A stretch of DNA of 64,000 nt from an uncultured Lysobacteraceae bacterium. GTDB taxonomy: Bacteria; Pseudomonadota; Gammaproteobacteria; Xanthomonadales; Xanthomonadaceae. The stretch is from contig CALCNV010000116.1 of the NCBI GenBank assembly GCA_937897645.1, positions 11,656 through 75,655 of the forward strand, given 5' to 3'. The notes under the pieces were generated by a model, which did not search any database, was not told the DNA's origin, and saw only the letters and a program-made list of their open reading frames with translations. Made by a program: the position numbers and the translations under genes. Shown here piece by piece: positions 9,359 to 15,930 of the stretch (position 1 is its first letter; every line of letters begins with the position of its first letter).

Positions 9359-9538
9359 TCACACTGGGTGGAATGCTTTGCTCAGATCTTCTGCATTGCA
9401 CACTTGTGCCGCAATATGAATCGCCTCATGAAACACATCAGCACTTCCCGATTCAAACGCATCATCCAGGAATGCCTTAATGGCTTTGTCACCATTCAAA
9501 TACTTCTTGGCATCGAATCTGGCAGTTTCAAAATTCAC
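9359..9538 (-). CDS. Small antitoxin-like protein, probably a truncated HI1420-family antidote
   Basis: A 59-residue frame starting at GTG 9538, preceded by GGAG at 8 nt spacing. The product starts MNFETARFDAKKYLNG and continues with KAIKAFLDDAFESGSADVF. This matches the N-terminal pattern of HI1420-type addiction-module antidotes (FD..YL....I..YL..A.E.GD...), which normally run to about 95 residues with a Cro-type helix-turn-helix; here a stop follows DLSKAFHPV, in the middle of that domain. No partner toxin gene is present: the space upstream is filled by repeat B. It may be a decayed remnant or a short functional DNA-binding protein. Base composition is lower in GC than the flanking chromosome. 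Similarity is from memory of the family. Confidence 0.45.
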   Translation of the reverse strand: MNFETARFDAKKYLNGDKAIKAFLDDAFESGSADVFHEAIHIAAQVCNAEDLSKAFHPV

Positions 9539-9566
9539 AAGTACGGCTCCATAGGACAGCAGGCTT

Positions 9567-9695
9567 ACCCTGCGTAGGGCGGAACCCGCGAAGCGGATTC
9601 CGCCGAATGATTATGCGCTGCGACACTCTGGCCGATGTGGTACATGCGGCGGAATCGCGTTGGACGGTTCTGCTCTTCGCGGGCTACTTTCCGCC
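9567..9695. repeat. Repeat B, copy 1 (GGCGGAACCCGCGAAGCGGATTCCGCC type)
   Basis: It contains a self-complementary core (GGCGGAACCCGC, GAA, GCGGATTCCGCC) followed by CTCTGGCCGATG, ACATGCGGCGGAATCGC and a closing CGCGGG block. The same order of blocks recurs at 10711-10830. The element overlaps the 3' end of the downstream HEPN-motif gene, whose last codons (FGGK, stop) come from the repeat. Confidence 0.7.
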
Positions 9696-10607
9696 GAATA
9701 AGAACTTAATGATGTGCCAGACTCTCTTTAACCTGCTCATCTGCTGGAATTGAATTGTCGCGGCGTTGATTCGCCGCTCTTCGCATGGATTGTAGTCAAC
9801 AGCATATTGAATAGCCTGCTGACTAGCGTGTCCGCAGGCAGCATGATGCTCCGGATCCCACCAACGGCCGCATAACTTGGGCTGATAAGGAAATTGAGGA
9901 TCTTTTGGCTCACAATGGTCGAGACTTTCTAGAAATCGAGCAACATGCGCATATGCAGAGTAACCCCGCATGTGCGTGGACTTCCAAAGGTCACTGTGAC
10001 TTGAGGCCAGTGGGAAGCCAGGCGTGCGGGGAAATCCAAGAGCGTTCATCGAAAAAACAACTTGGCTAGCTGGAAGGAGTGCTATTTGGTGACCTTCCCT
10101 ACCCGGACTTATGTAGTTCCAACCCCATAGCCAATAGTGAAATTGTTCGCCTGCGCCAAATAAAAATTGGGAAATATACTCGGCGATAGAGTCTATTATG
10201 TCCTTCGGATCGAGCACTTCGAGCGCAATATAGTCCCGGTGATCCACGTGTTTGGGATGGGTTAACGCCCCTCGAACGTCGTTGTAGTGAATCAACCTGC
10301 CCAGCGTCTCTTGGCGAAGGCTAATTGGCGAACCAAGTATCTCCTTCGGCCACTTCTTGATCTTCGTAACTATTGTCTCCTTCCGAAGCCTTTCCACTAT
10401 TTCTGCCTCAGGCATACCTGCAAGGTGCAAGCGCATTCTCTGGTTCAAGAATGCTTCAAGCGCTGATATGCCAAAGTAAAGCGTCGCAGTAAGATGGTGG
10501 GACGCCTCCATCCCGGTCTTCGCCTCTTCGACAGCCTTTGCCTCGCGATACATAGAGGAAAAGTTCTGCCAAGCGGGTTCAGTGATTATGAGTCGCGGCT
10601 TCAGCAT
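9684..10607 (-). CDS. Unrecognised protein with a HEPN-type R-x4-H motif (candidate RNase or effector)
   Basis: A 307-residue protein not recognised as a named family. It is soluble and has no signal peptide. Residues 1-130 look all-helical, with a helix ATLYFGISALEAFLNQRMRLHLAG (38-64) and then YNDVRGALTHPKHVDH, where R112-G-A-L-T-H117 fits the R-x4-6-H motif of HEPN nucleases and their inactive relatives. The C-terminal half has several Trp, Cys and His residues (GRWWDPEHHAACGHAS near 255) and ends in a hydrophobic WHIIKFLFGGK. AGGTGA precedes the ATG at a good distance. The coding sequence is near 50% GC, well below its neighbours, and sits between repeat copies in a tRNA-side patch, suggesting transfer. 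A defence, toxin or stress role is inference. Confidence 0.6.
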   Translation of the reverse strand: MLKPRLIITEPAWQNFSSMYREAKAVEEAKTGMEASHHLTATLYFGISALEAFLNQRMRLHLAGMPEAEIVERLRKETIVTKIKKWPKEILGSPISLRQETLGRLIHYNDVRGALTHPKHVDHRDYIALEVLDPKDIIDSIAEYISQFLFGAGEQFHYWLWGWNYISPGREGHQIALLPASQVVFSMNALGFPRTPGFPLASSHSDLWKSTHMRGYSAYAHVARFLESLDHCEPKDPQFPYQPKLCGRWWDPEHHAACGHASQQAIQYAVDYNPCEERRINAATIQFQQMSRLKRVWHIIKFLFGGK

Positions 10608-10621
10608 ACTTTCACCTAGCG

Positions 10622-10714
10622 AGTGAGCATGGATGGTGCGGGCATGCGATGATGTTTTTTAGTCGAAGGCTGGGTTAGCTTCATCAACCCAGCAACTTGG
10701 TGGCGAAGCAAAGC
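10622..10714. repeat. Repeat A, copy 2, including a diverged fragment of the copB 3' end
   Basis: AGTGAGCATGGATGG from 10622 equals codons near the end of copB (9224 onward), followed by a diverged 25-nt stretch and then the near-identical GGCTGGGTTAGC element. The reading frame of copB is not continued, so this is a non-functional copy. It shows that DNA was duplicated or inserted directly downstream of copB. Confidence 0.7.
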
Positions 10715-10830
10715 CTGCGCAGGCAGGAACCCGCGAAGCGGATTCCGCCGCATGTCTAACCGCTGCAACCCTCTGGCCGATGCGGGACATGCGGCAGAAT
10801 CGCCTTTGGCGGTTCCGCCCTACTCGGGCT
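10711..10830. repeat. Repeat B, copy 2
   Basis: Same block order as 9567-9695: GGAACCCGCGAAGCGG, ATTCCGCCGCATG, CTCTGGCCGATGCGGGACATGCGG, then AATCGCC and GGTTCCGCC. Here it directly abuts repeat A copy 2, while the two elements are separated by the antitoxin-like frame at the first location. The 251-nt space between the two HEPN-motif genes (10608-10858) is almost entirely made of these repeats. Confidence 0.7.
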
Positions 10831-10858
10831 TATCAGTTATTAAAGAATCAGTCTAAAA

Positions 10859-11515
10859 CTAATTAATCACCAGCATAGAAGAACCTTCCACGTTCTCAGC
10901 GAGATGCGAATCTACGGATTCCAGTATTTTTTTGATCTGTGCGCAACACTCTTTTAATGGACGCAAATGCAATTCATGTCCGCAGTTAGAGAAGACAGCC
11001 TCATCAGCGATGTAAGCACGGACTAGATATACAGCAGGTACTTGGCCATCTATCTTGAATTGATTGAGTATCGTGCGACTACTCAAGACCATGTCGACAG
11101 GATAAAGCGCAGGACGAAGTGACTCACCTGTAACGAAATTAATAGCAATTTCATCGATGTACTCATCGAAATGTTCGACTGAATTTCTTGCAGCTGCATT
11201 TAATACTGGGGAAAGGTCAATCTCAGAGAAAAGTTCAGCTAATGCCACTACTCTATCTTTCATAACCATACGAGCACTACCGCTTCGGTTGCGCGCGCCT
11301 ACTTCCACCATCGCGCGAATCCTTGCGGAGTACATCAGAACGTGAAGAATTCGCTGATGCAGCGAACGATCTACTTTGAGATAACCATTGCCTGCCTCAG
11401 GCATCTGCAATGTCTTGAATATCGCTGTCAACTCGTCGTCAACAGATCTAGCAAGTCGATACAGCTCTGAGATGTACAGAGACAAGAAATGGCTACTAAG
11501 CACTGATTCCCACAT
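10859..11515 (-). CDS. Unrecognised protein with an RNxxxH (HEPN-type) motif
   Basis: A 218-residue, mostly helical, soluble protein that I do not recognise. After a helical segment (SLHQRILHVLMYSARIRAMVE, about residues 51-71) comes LNAAARNSVEHFDEYIDE, where R110-N-S-V-E-H115 matches the RNxxxH catalytic motif of HEPN ribonucleases and their toxin/defence relatives. The C-terminus (VFSNCGHELHLRPLKECCAQIKKIL) has three Cys and two His residues. The gene is AT-rich (about 45% GC by eye) and lies directly downstream of tRNA-Glu and its terminator, the usual location of integrated DNA. It points the same way as the other HEPN-motif gene. Start at ATG 11515 has only a weak ribosome-binding site. 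Function beyond the motif is unknown. Confidence 0.6.
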   Translation of the reverse strand: MWESVLSSHFLSLYISELYRLARSVDDELTAIFKTLQMPEAGNGYLKVDRSLHQRILHVLMYSARIRAMVEVGARNRSGSARMVMKDRVVALAELFSEIDLSPVLNAAARNSVEHFDEYIDEIAINFVTGESLRPALYPVDMVLSSRTILNQFKIDGQVPAVYLVRAYIADEAVFSNCGHELHLRPLKECCAQIKKILESVDSHLAENVEGSSMLVIN

Positions 11516-11560
11516 GTGAGATACCGGCGACTTGGGTTTTCAAGCATAGCTAAGAAGTCC

Positions 11561-11590
11561 AAAACAACTAGGGCCGCCTTGCGGCAGCCC
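11561..11590 (-). terminator. Intrinsic terminator of the tRNA-Ala/tRNA-Glu transcript
   Basis: Read on the minus strand, GGGCTGCC-GCAA-GGCGGCCC (one G-T pair) is followed by TAGTTGTTTT. It lies 18 nt after the 3' end of tRNA-Glu, as expected for the end of the tRNA operon. Confidence 0.8.
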
Positions 11591-11607
11591 TAAGTGCTTG
11601 AATCAAG

Positions 11608-11683
11608 TGGCGTCCCCACGGGGATTCGAACCCCGGTGTCCACCGTGAAAGGGTGGTGTCCTAGGCCTCTAGACGATGGGGAC
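11608..11683 (-). tRNA. tRNA-Glu (TTC anticodon)
   Basis: A 76-nt cloverleaf on the minus strand. The acceptor arm is GTCCCCA paired with TGGGGAC, the anticodon loop CCTTTCACG carries TTC, the T arm has GGTTCGAATCC, and CCA is encoded. It is transcribed after tRNA-Ala in the same unit, with a terminator following. The accessory patch with the HEPN-motif genes begins just past its 3' end. Confidence 0.97.
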
Positions 11684-11731
11684 GCAGTGAAACTTGAACC
11701 CTACCCCAAGCAGGCCTATTTGCCGGGATAT

Positions 11732-11807
11732 TGGTGGAGCCAGGCGGGATCGAACCGCCGACCTCCTGCATGCCATGCAGGCGCTCTCCCAGCTGAGCTA
11801 TGGCCCC
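11732..11807 (-). tRNA. tRNA-Ala (GGC anticodon)
   Basis: A 76-nt cloverleaf on the minus strand starting GGGGCCATAGCTCAGCTGG, with an anticodon stem-loop CTGCATGGCATGCAG giving anticodon GGC, a T arm GGCGGTTCGATCCCGCC and encoded CCA. It is the first gene of a two-tRNA unit with tRNA-Glu 48 nt downstream. Confidence 0.97.
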
Positions 11808-11827
11808 ACGAGGCTGGAAGGGGCGGA

Positions 11828-11856
11828 ATTCTAGCTAGCGGCCGCGAATCACGCAA
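11828..11856 (-). promoter_or_regulatory. Sigma-70 promoter of the tRNA-Ala/tRNA-Glu unit
   Basis: On the minus strand, TTGCGT (11851-11856) and TAGAAT (11828-11833) are separated by exactly 17 nt. The -10 element ends 20 nt before the tRNA-Ala 5' end, and it is followed by the GC-rich CCGCCCC block common at stable-RNA start sites. Confidence 0.7.
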
Positions 11857-11937
11857 GCCTTGTGTTCAATAAAGATGATCGGCATCTTCAGCTTTGGCGA
11901 CTTGCATGCGGCGGCGAGTCACCGAAAACGCTTGTTT

Positions 11938-12471
11938 TCAGCCAGCAACGACGACTTCCACCGCCGTTTCCCCGACCCGGTGCAACGTCGCCACGCCGTG
12001 GCCGCGTTCCGCCAGATACTCCAGCCACTTGCCCAGGAACGTGTTCATGCGCATGCGGTGGCCGATGACCTCCGCCGGCGGCGGATACATGCCAATCACG
12101 TCCTGCCAGCGACGGCCCACGTAACAGTGCGTGGCTTCCGCCTGCTTCGCATCGCGGTACAGGCGCACGAAGGCCGAAGGATCCGGCTCGCCCGTCTGCG
12201 GATCCAGCACCCCGTAGGTCAAGCGCAGCTCCACCGTGTAGCGGTGCGTCTCGATCACGTCCAGGTACAGGTCCAGCCCATCGCCGATGCTGGAGACATA
12301 ACGCCCCGTGGCCAGGTCACCCGGCGCGAACAACCGCGCCAGCCGCGCATGGTTCTCTGCATACAGCGCCATCAGCCAACCGAAACGGTTGAGTTTGGGG
12401 ATGTGTGCAGCGCGGGCGATGGCTTCGGGCATGGCCTGATCGTACACGCTGGTCATCGATTGCGGCAGCAT
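11938..12471 (-). CDS. DUF1249 family protein (YqiB-like)
   Basis: A 177-residue cytoplasmic protein of the DUF1249 family, which includes E. coli YqiB. Family-like segments are NRFGWLMALYAENHARLARLF near the N-terminus, VIETHRYTVELRLTY in the middle, FVRLYRDAKQAEATHC, and the C-terminal NTFLGKWLEYLAERGHG. The biochemical role is unknown; in enterobacteria the gene sits near cpdA and parE. The N-terminus is uncertain: in-frame ATG codons at 12471, 12456 and 12432 are all possible and none has a strong ribosome-binding site. Just beyond its stop, AAAC-GCTT-GTTT at 11926-11937 equals the core of the PsrA-type palindrome at 39631. Confidence 0.8.
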   Translation of the reverse strand: MLPQSMTSVYDQAMPEAIARAAHIPKLNRFGWLMALYAENHARLARLFAPGDLATGRYVSSIGDGLDLYLDVIETHRYTVELRLTYGVLDPQTGEPDPSAFVRLYRDAKQAEATHCYVGRRWQDVIGMYPPPAEVIGHRMRMNTFLGKWLEYLAERGHGVATLHRVGETAVEVVVAG

Positions 12472-12565
12472 TGACGGATCGCCGCGGACGGCCTAATTTG
12501 GGGTTCCACCGCACGCCATTCGGCCGGTGCGATCCAGCAACAACCCCCCTGCCCCATATCCTCGT

Positions 12566-13387
12566 TCAGAACATCTCGCGCTGCAGGCCCAGCGTGGACA
12601 TCACCTTGCTCGCGATTTCCTCGATGGACGTATGCGTAGTGCTGAGGGTCGGAATGCGCTCCATCTGGAACATCGCCTCCGCCGCCGCCACCTCGCGCCT
12701 GCAGGTTTCCGGCTTGGCGTAGTTGGAATTGGGGCGTCGTTCCTGGCGGATCTGCTGCAGGCGTTCCGGATCGATGGTCAGGCCGAACAGCTTGCGCCGG
12801 TGCGCGCGCAGGCGTGGCGGCAGGCGATCGGTTTCCAGGTCTTCGTCGGTCAACGGGTAATTGGCCGCGCGGATGCCGTAATGCAGCGCCAGGTAGACGC
12901 AGGTAGGCGTCTTGCCGGCGCGGGAGACCGCGACCAGGATCAGGTCGGCTTCGTCGTAATTGATCGCGATGCCATCGTCATGGGTCAGCGCGTAGTTCAT
13001 GGCATTGATGCGGCGATGGTAGGACTCGAAATCCACCAGCCCGTGCGCCTGCCCCACCCGCGACTGGCGCAAGGTGCCCAGTTCCTGCTCCATCGGCTGG
13101 ATGAACGGCGCGAACACATCCAGCATCAGCGCACCGCTGGTGGCCAGCACCTCGCTGATCGCAGGATCGACGTTGGAGTGGATGACGATGGGCCGCGCCT
13201 CGTGGCGCTGGCCGGCCGCGCGGATGCGGTCGGCGGCGTCGGCGGCCTTGGCTTCGTCATCGACGAAGGAAATACGGTCGGTCACGAAACTGGACCCGGA
13301 GAACTGGGTCAGCAGGCTGTGGCCAATGGTTTCAACAGTGATACCGGTGCCATCGGAGACATAGAACACCGGACGTACGTTAGGCAT
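12566..13387 (-). CDS. ppsR: Phosphoenolpyruvate synthase regulatory protein PpsR (kinase/pyrophosphorylase)
   Basis: A 273-residue DUF299 protein. It starts with RPVFYVSDGTGITVETIGHSLL and carries the P-loop-like LVAVSRAGKTPTCVYLA near residue 151. PpsR inactivates PEP synthase by ADP-dependent phosphorylation of a threonine and reactivates it by Pi-dependent dephosphorylation, switching gluconeogenic flux. It is divergent to ppsA across a 148-nt region, the arrangement seen in other gammaproteobacteria, so its target is the neighbouring gene product. Length is usual for the family. Confidence 0.95.
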   Translation of the reverse strand: MPNVRPVFYVSDGTGITVETIGHSLLTQFSGSSFVTDRISFVDDEAKAADAADRIRAAGQRHEARPIVIHSNVDPAISEVLATSGALMLDVFAPFIQPMEQELGTLRQSRVGQAHGLVDFESYHRRINAMNYALTHDDGIAINYDEADLILVAVSRAGKTPTCVYLALHYGIRAANYPLTDEDLETDRLPPRLRAHRRKLFGLTIDPERLQQIRQERRPNSNYAKPETCRREVAAAEAMFQMERIPTLSTTHTSIEEIASKVMSTLGLQREMF

Positions 13388-13485
13388 GGTCTATTACTCC
13401 CTGTGCACCACGAAAACCCCAGCAAATCAAGCTTGTCTGCGCTTGTCCTGCACTGCATCATAGCGGTTCTTCCCATGGACACGGC

Positions 13486-13509
13486 CCTCGCCGTAAGTCT
13501 CCGGCGAGG
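13486..13509 (+). other. Stem-loop in the ppsA leader
   Basis: Perfect 8-nt arms CCTCGCCG and CGGCGAGG around an 8-nt loop, ending 26 nt before the ppsA start. It could be a leader hairpin or the stump of a terminator on the other strand; no T-run follows on either side. Role not determinable. Confidence 0.4.
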
Positions 13510-13535
13510 CGCACGACCGCTTTGGAGCGTTGCGC

Positions 13536-15923
13536 TTGAACCAGAACACTGTGACTCAGAACATCCTGTGGCTGCACGACCTGCGCCTGGCCGATCTGGC
13601 CCGTGTTGGCGGCAAGAACTCCTCGCTGGGTGAAATGATCGGCCAGTTGGCCAACCTGGGCGTGTCGGTTCCGGGCGGGTATGCGACCACCGCCGAGGCG
13701 TTCAAGGACTTCATCGCCCACAACGACCTGTCCACGCGCATCTTCGACAAACTAGCCACGCTGGACGTGGAAGACGTGGACACGCTGACCGTCGCCGGCA
13801 AGGAAATCCGCGGCTGGGTCATCGACGCGCCGCTGCAGCCGCAGCTGGATGCGGATATCCGCAGCGCCTACGCACAACTGGCGAACGAAAACGGCGGCGG
13901 TGACATCGCAGTCGCAGTGCGCTCGTCCGCGACAGCCGAAGACCTGCCCGATGCCAGCTTCGCCGGCCAGCAGGAAACCTTCCTCAACGTCACCGGCGCC
14001 GACGACGTGGTGGTGAAGGTGAAGGAAGTCTTCGCCAGCCTCTACAACGACCGCGCCATCGCCTACCGCGTGCACCATGGCTTCAAGCACGAAGACGTAT
14101 TCCTGTCCGCGGGCGTGCAGCTGATGGTGCGTTCGGACGTGGGCGCGTCGGGCGTGCTGTTCACCCTGGACACCGAATCCGGTTTCCGCGACGTCGTGTT
14201 CGTCACCTCCAGCTACGGCCTGGGTGAAATGGTCGTGCAGGGCGCGGTGAATCCGGACGAGTTCTACGTCTACAAGCCCACCCTGCTCAAGGGCAAGCCG
14301 GCCATCCTGCGCCGCGCGCTGGGCAGCAAGCTGCTGCGCATGGTGTATTCCGACCAGCCGGGCGAACGCGTGCGCATCGAAGACACTCCGGTCGAGCTGC
14401 GCAACAAATTCTCCATTTCCGATGAAGACGTGCAGGCGCTGTCCGTACAGGCCTTGACCATCGAAACCCATTACGGCCGCCCGATGGACATCGAGTGGGC
14501 GAAGGACGGCGTCAGCGGCAAGCTCTACATCGTGCAGGCGCGTCCGGAAACGGTGAAGTCGCGTGCGAAGGCCACGCAGATCGAGCGCTACCACCTGCTG
14601 GAACGCGGCGACGTGATTTCCGAAGGCCGTGCCATCGGCCAGAAGATCGGCAGCGGCGTGGCCCGCGTGGTGCGCAGCCTGGCCGACATGAACCGCGTGC
14701 AGCCCGGCGACGTGCTGGTCGCCGACATGACCGACCCCGATTGGGAGCCGGTGATGAAGCGCGCCTCGGCCATCGTCACCAACCGCGGCGGCCGCACCTG
14801 CCACGCCGCGATCATCGCGCGTGAACTGGGCGTGCCGGCCGTCGTCGGCACCGGCAATGCCCTGGACCACATCGAGGACGGCCGCGAAATCACCATCAGC
14901 TGCGCGGAAGGCGATACCGGTTTCATCTATGGCAGCGCGTTGCCGTTCGAGCGCATCACCACCGACCTCACCGACATGCCGCCCGCCCCGCTCAAGATCA
15001 TGATGAACGTGGCCAACCCCGAGCGTGCCTTCGACTTCGGCCAGTTGCCGAATGCGGGCATTGGCCTGGCTCGCCTTGAGATGATCATCGCCAGCCACAT
15101 CGGCGTGCACCCGAATGCCTTGCTGGAATACGACCGCCAGGACCTGGAGACGCGCAAGAAGATCGATGCGAAGACCGCCGGCTACGCGGACCCGGTCAGC
15201 TTCTACGTGGATCGCCTGGCCGAAGGCATCGCCACCATCACCGCCTCGGTGGCGCCCAATGCCGTGATCGTGCGCCTGTCGGACTTCAAGTCGAACGAGT
15301 ACGCGAACCTCATCGGCGGCAGCAATTACGAGCCGCACGAAGAAAACCCGATGATTGGTTTCCGCGGCGCCAGCCGTTATGTCGATCCGTCCTTCGAGCC
15401 GGCGTTCGCGCTGGAATGCAAGGCCGTGCGCAAGGTGCGCAACGACATGGGCCTGGACAACCTGTGGGTGATGATCCCGTTCGTGCGTACGCTGGACGAA
15501 GGCCGCAAGGTCATCGAGGTGTTGGCGAAGCACGGTCTGGTGCGGGGCGAGAACGGACTCAAGATCATCATGATGTGCGAAGTACCGTCGAACGCGCTGC
15601 TCGCGGATGAATTCCTCGACATCTTCGATGGCTTCTCCATCGGCTCCAACGACCTGACCCAGCTGACACTAGGACTGGATCGCGATTCGAGCATCGTGGC
15701 GCACCTGTTCGACGAGCGCGATCCTGCGGTGAAGAAGCTGCTGTCGATGGCGATCAAGGCGGCGAAGGCCAAGGGCAAGTACGTCGGCATCTGCGGACAA
15801 GGCCCGTCCGATCATCCGGATCTCGCCGACTGGCTGATGCAGGAGGGCATCGAGTCGGTGTCGTTGAATCCGGATACGGTGGTCGATACCTGGCTGCGTT
15901 TGGCCAAGCTCAAGGCGTCCTGA
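13536..15923 (+). CDS. ppsA: Phosphoenolpyruvate synthase (pyruvate, water dikinase)
   Basis: A 795-residue enzyme that makes PEP from pyruvate and ATP (products AMP and Pi) for gluconeogenesis. Domains in order: N-terminal ATP-binding domain (VGGKNSSLGEMI near residue 25, VRSSATAEDLPDASFAGQQ near 128), central phosphohistidine domain with NRGGRTCHAAIIARELGVPA (about 414-433, catalytic His in TCHA) and a C-terminal TIM-barrel PEP-binding domain with IGSNDLTQLTLGLDRDS. The TTG at 13536 is chosen because GGAG lies 8 nt upstream; TTG 13530 is too close to it, and GTG 13551 is another in-frame option. Regulated by the divergent ppsR product. An mscS-type gene follows 7 nt later. Confidence 0.96.
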   Translation: MNQNTVTQNILWLHDLRLADLARVGGKNSSLGEMIGQLANLGVSVPGGYATTAEAFKDFIAHNDLSTRIFDKLATLDVEDVDTLTVAGKEIRGWVIDAPLQPQLDADIRSAYAQLANENGGGDIAVAVRSSATAEDLPDASFAGQQETFLNVTGADDVVVKVKEVFASLYNDRAIAYRVHHGFKHEDVFLSAGVQLMVRSDVGASGVLFTLDTESGFRDVVFVTSSYGLGEMVVQGAVNPDEFYVYKPTLLKGKPAILRRALGSKLLRMVYSDQPGERVRIEDTPVELRNKFSISDEDVQALSVQALTIETHYGRPMDIEWAKDGVSGKLYIVQARPETVKSRAKATQIERYHLLERGDVISEGRAIGQKIGSGVARVVRSLADMNRVQPGDVLVADMTDPDWEPVMKRASAIVTNRGGRTCHAAIIARELGVPAVVGTGNALDHIEDGREITISCAEGDTGFIYGSALPFERITTDLTDMPPAPLKIMMNVANPERAFDFGQLPNAGIGLARLEMIIASHIGVHPNALLEYDRQDLETRKKIDAKTAGYADPVSFYVDRLAEGIATITASVAPNAVIVRLSDFKSNEYANLIGGSNYEPHEENPMIGFRGASRYVDPSFEPAFALECKAVRKVRNDMGLDNLWVMIPFVRTLDEGRKVIEVLAKHGLVRGENGLKIIMMCEVPSNALLADEFLDIFDGFSIGSNDLTQLTLGLDRDSSIVAHLFDERDPAVKKLLSMAIKAAKAKGKYVGICGQGPSDHPDLADWLMQEGIESVSLNPDTVVDTWLRLAKLKAS

Positions 15924-15930
15924 ACCCGGC

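Noticed and set aside
9326..9577. 83-codon plus-strand frame
   Set aside because: Antisense to the better supported minus-strand antitoxin-like frame, and it runs through repeat sequence; no ribosome-binding site or protein-like pattern.
9567..10830. Integron attC-like sites around the HEPN-motif genes
   Set aside because: The gene-repeat-gene layout recalls cassettes, and TCTAAC/GGTTAGA is seen once, but the paired RYYYAAC and GTTRRRY ends and spacing are not present in both copies, and no integrase is in view.
11608..11683. Attachment-site duplication of the tRNA-Glu 3' end
   Set aside because: No second copy of the tRNA 3' sequence was found at the far side of the patch, and there is no integrase gene; integration by a tyrosine recombinase is not supported.
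13752..15533. 593-codon minus-strand frame opposite ppsA
   Set aside because: Shadow of the ppsA codon pattern; His- and Val-rich without domains.
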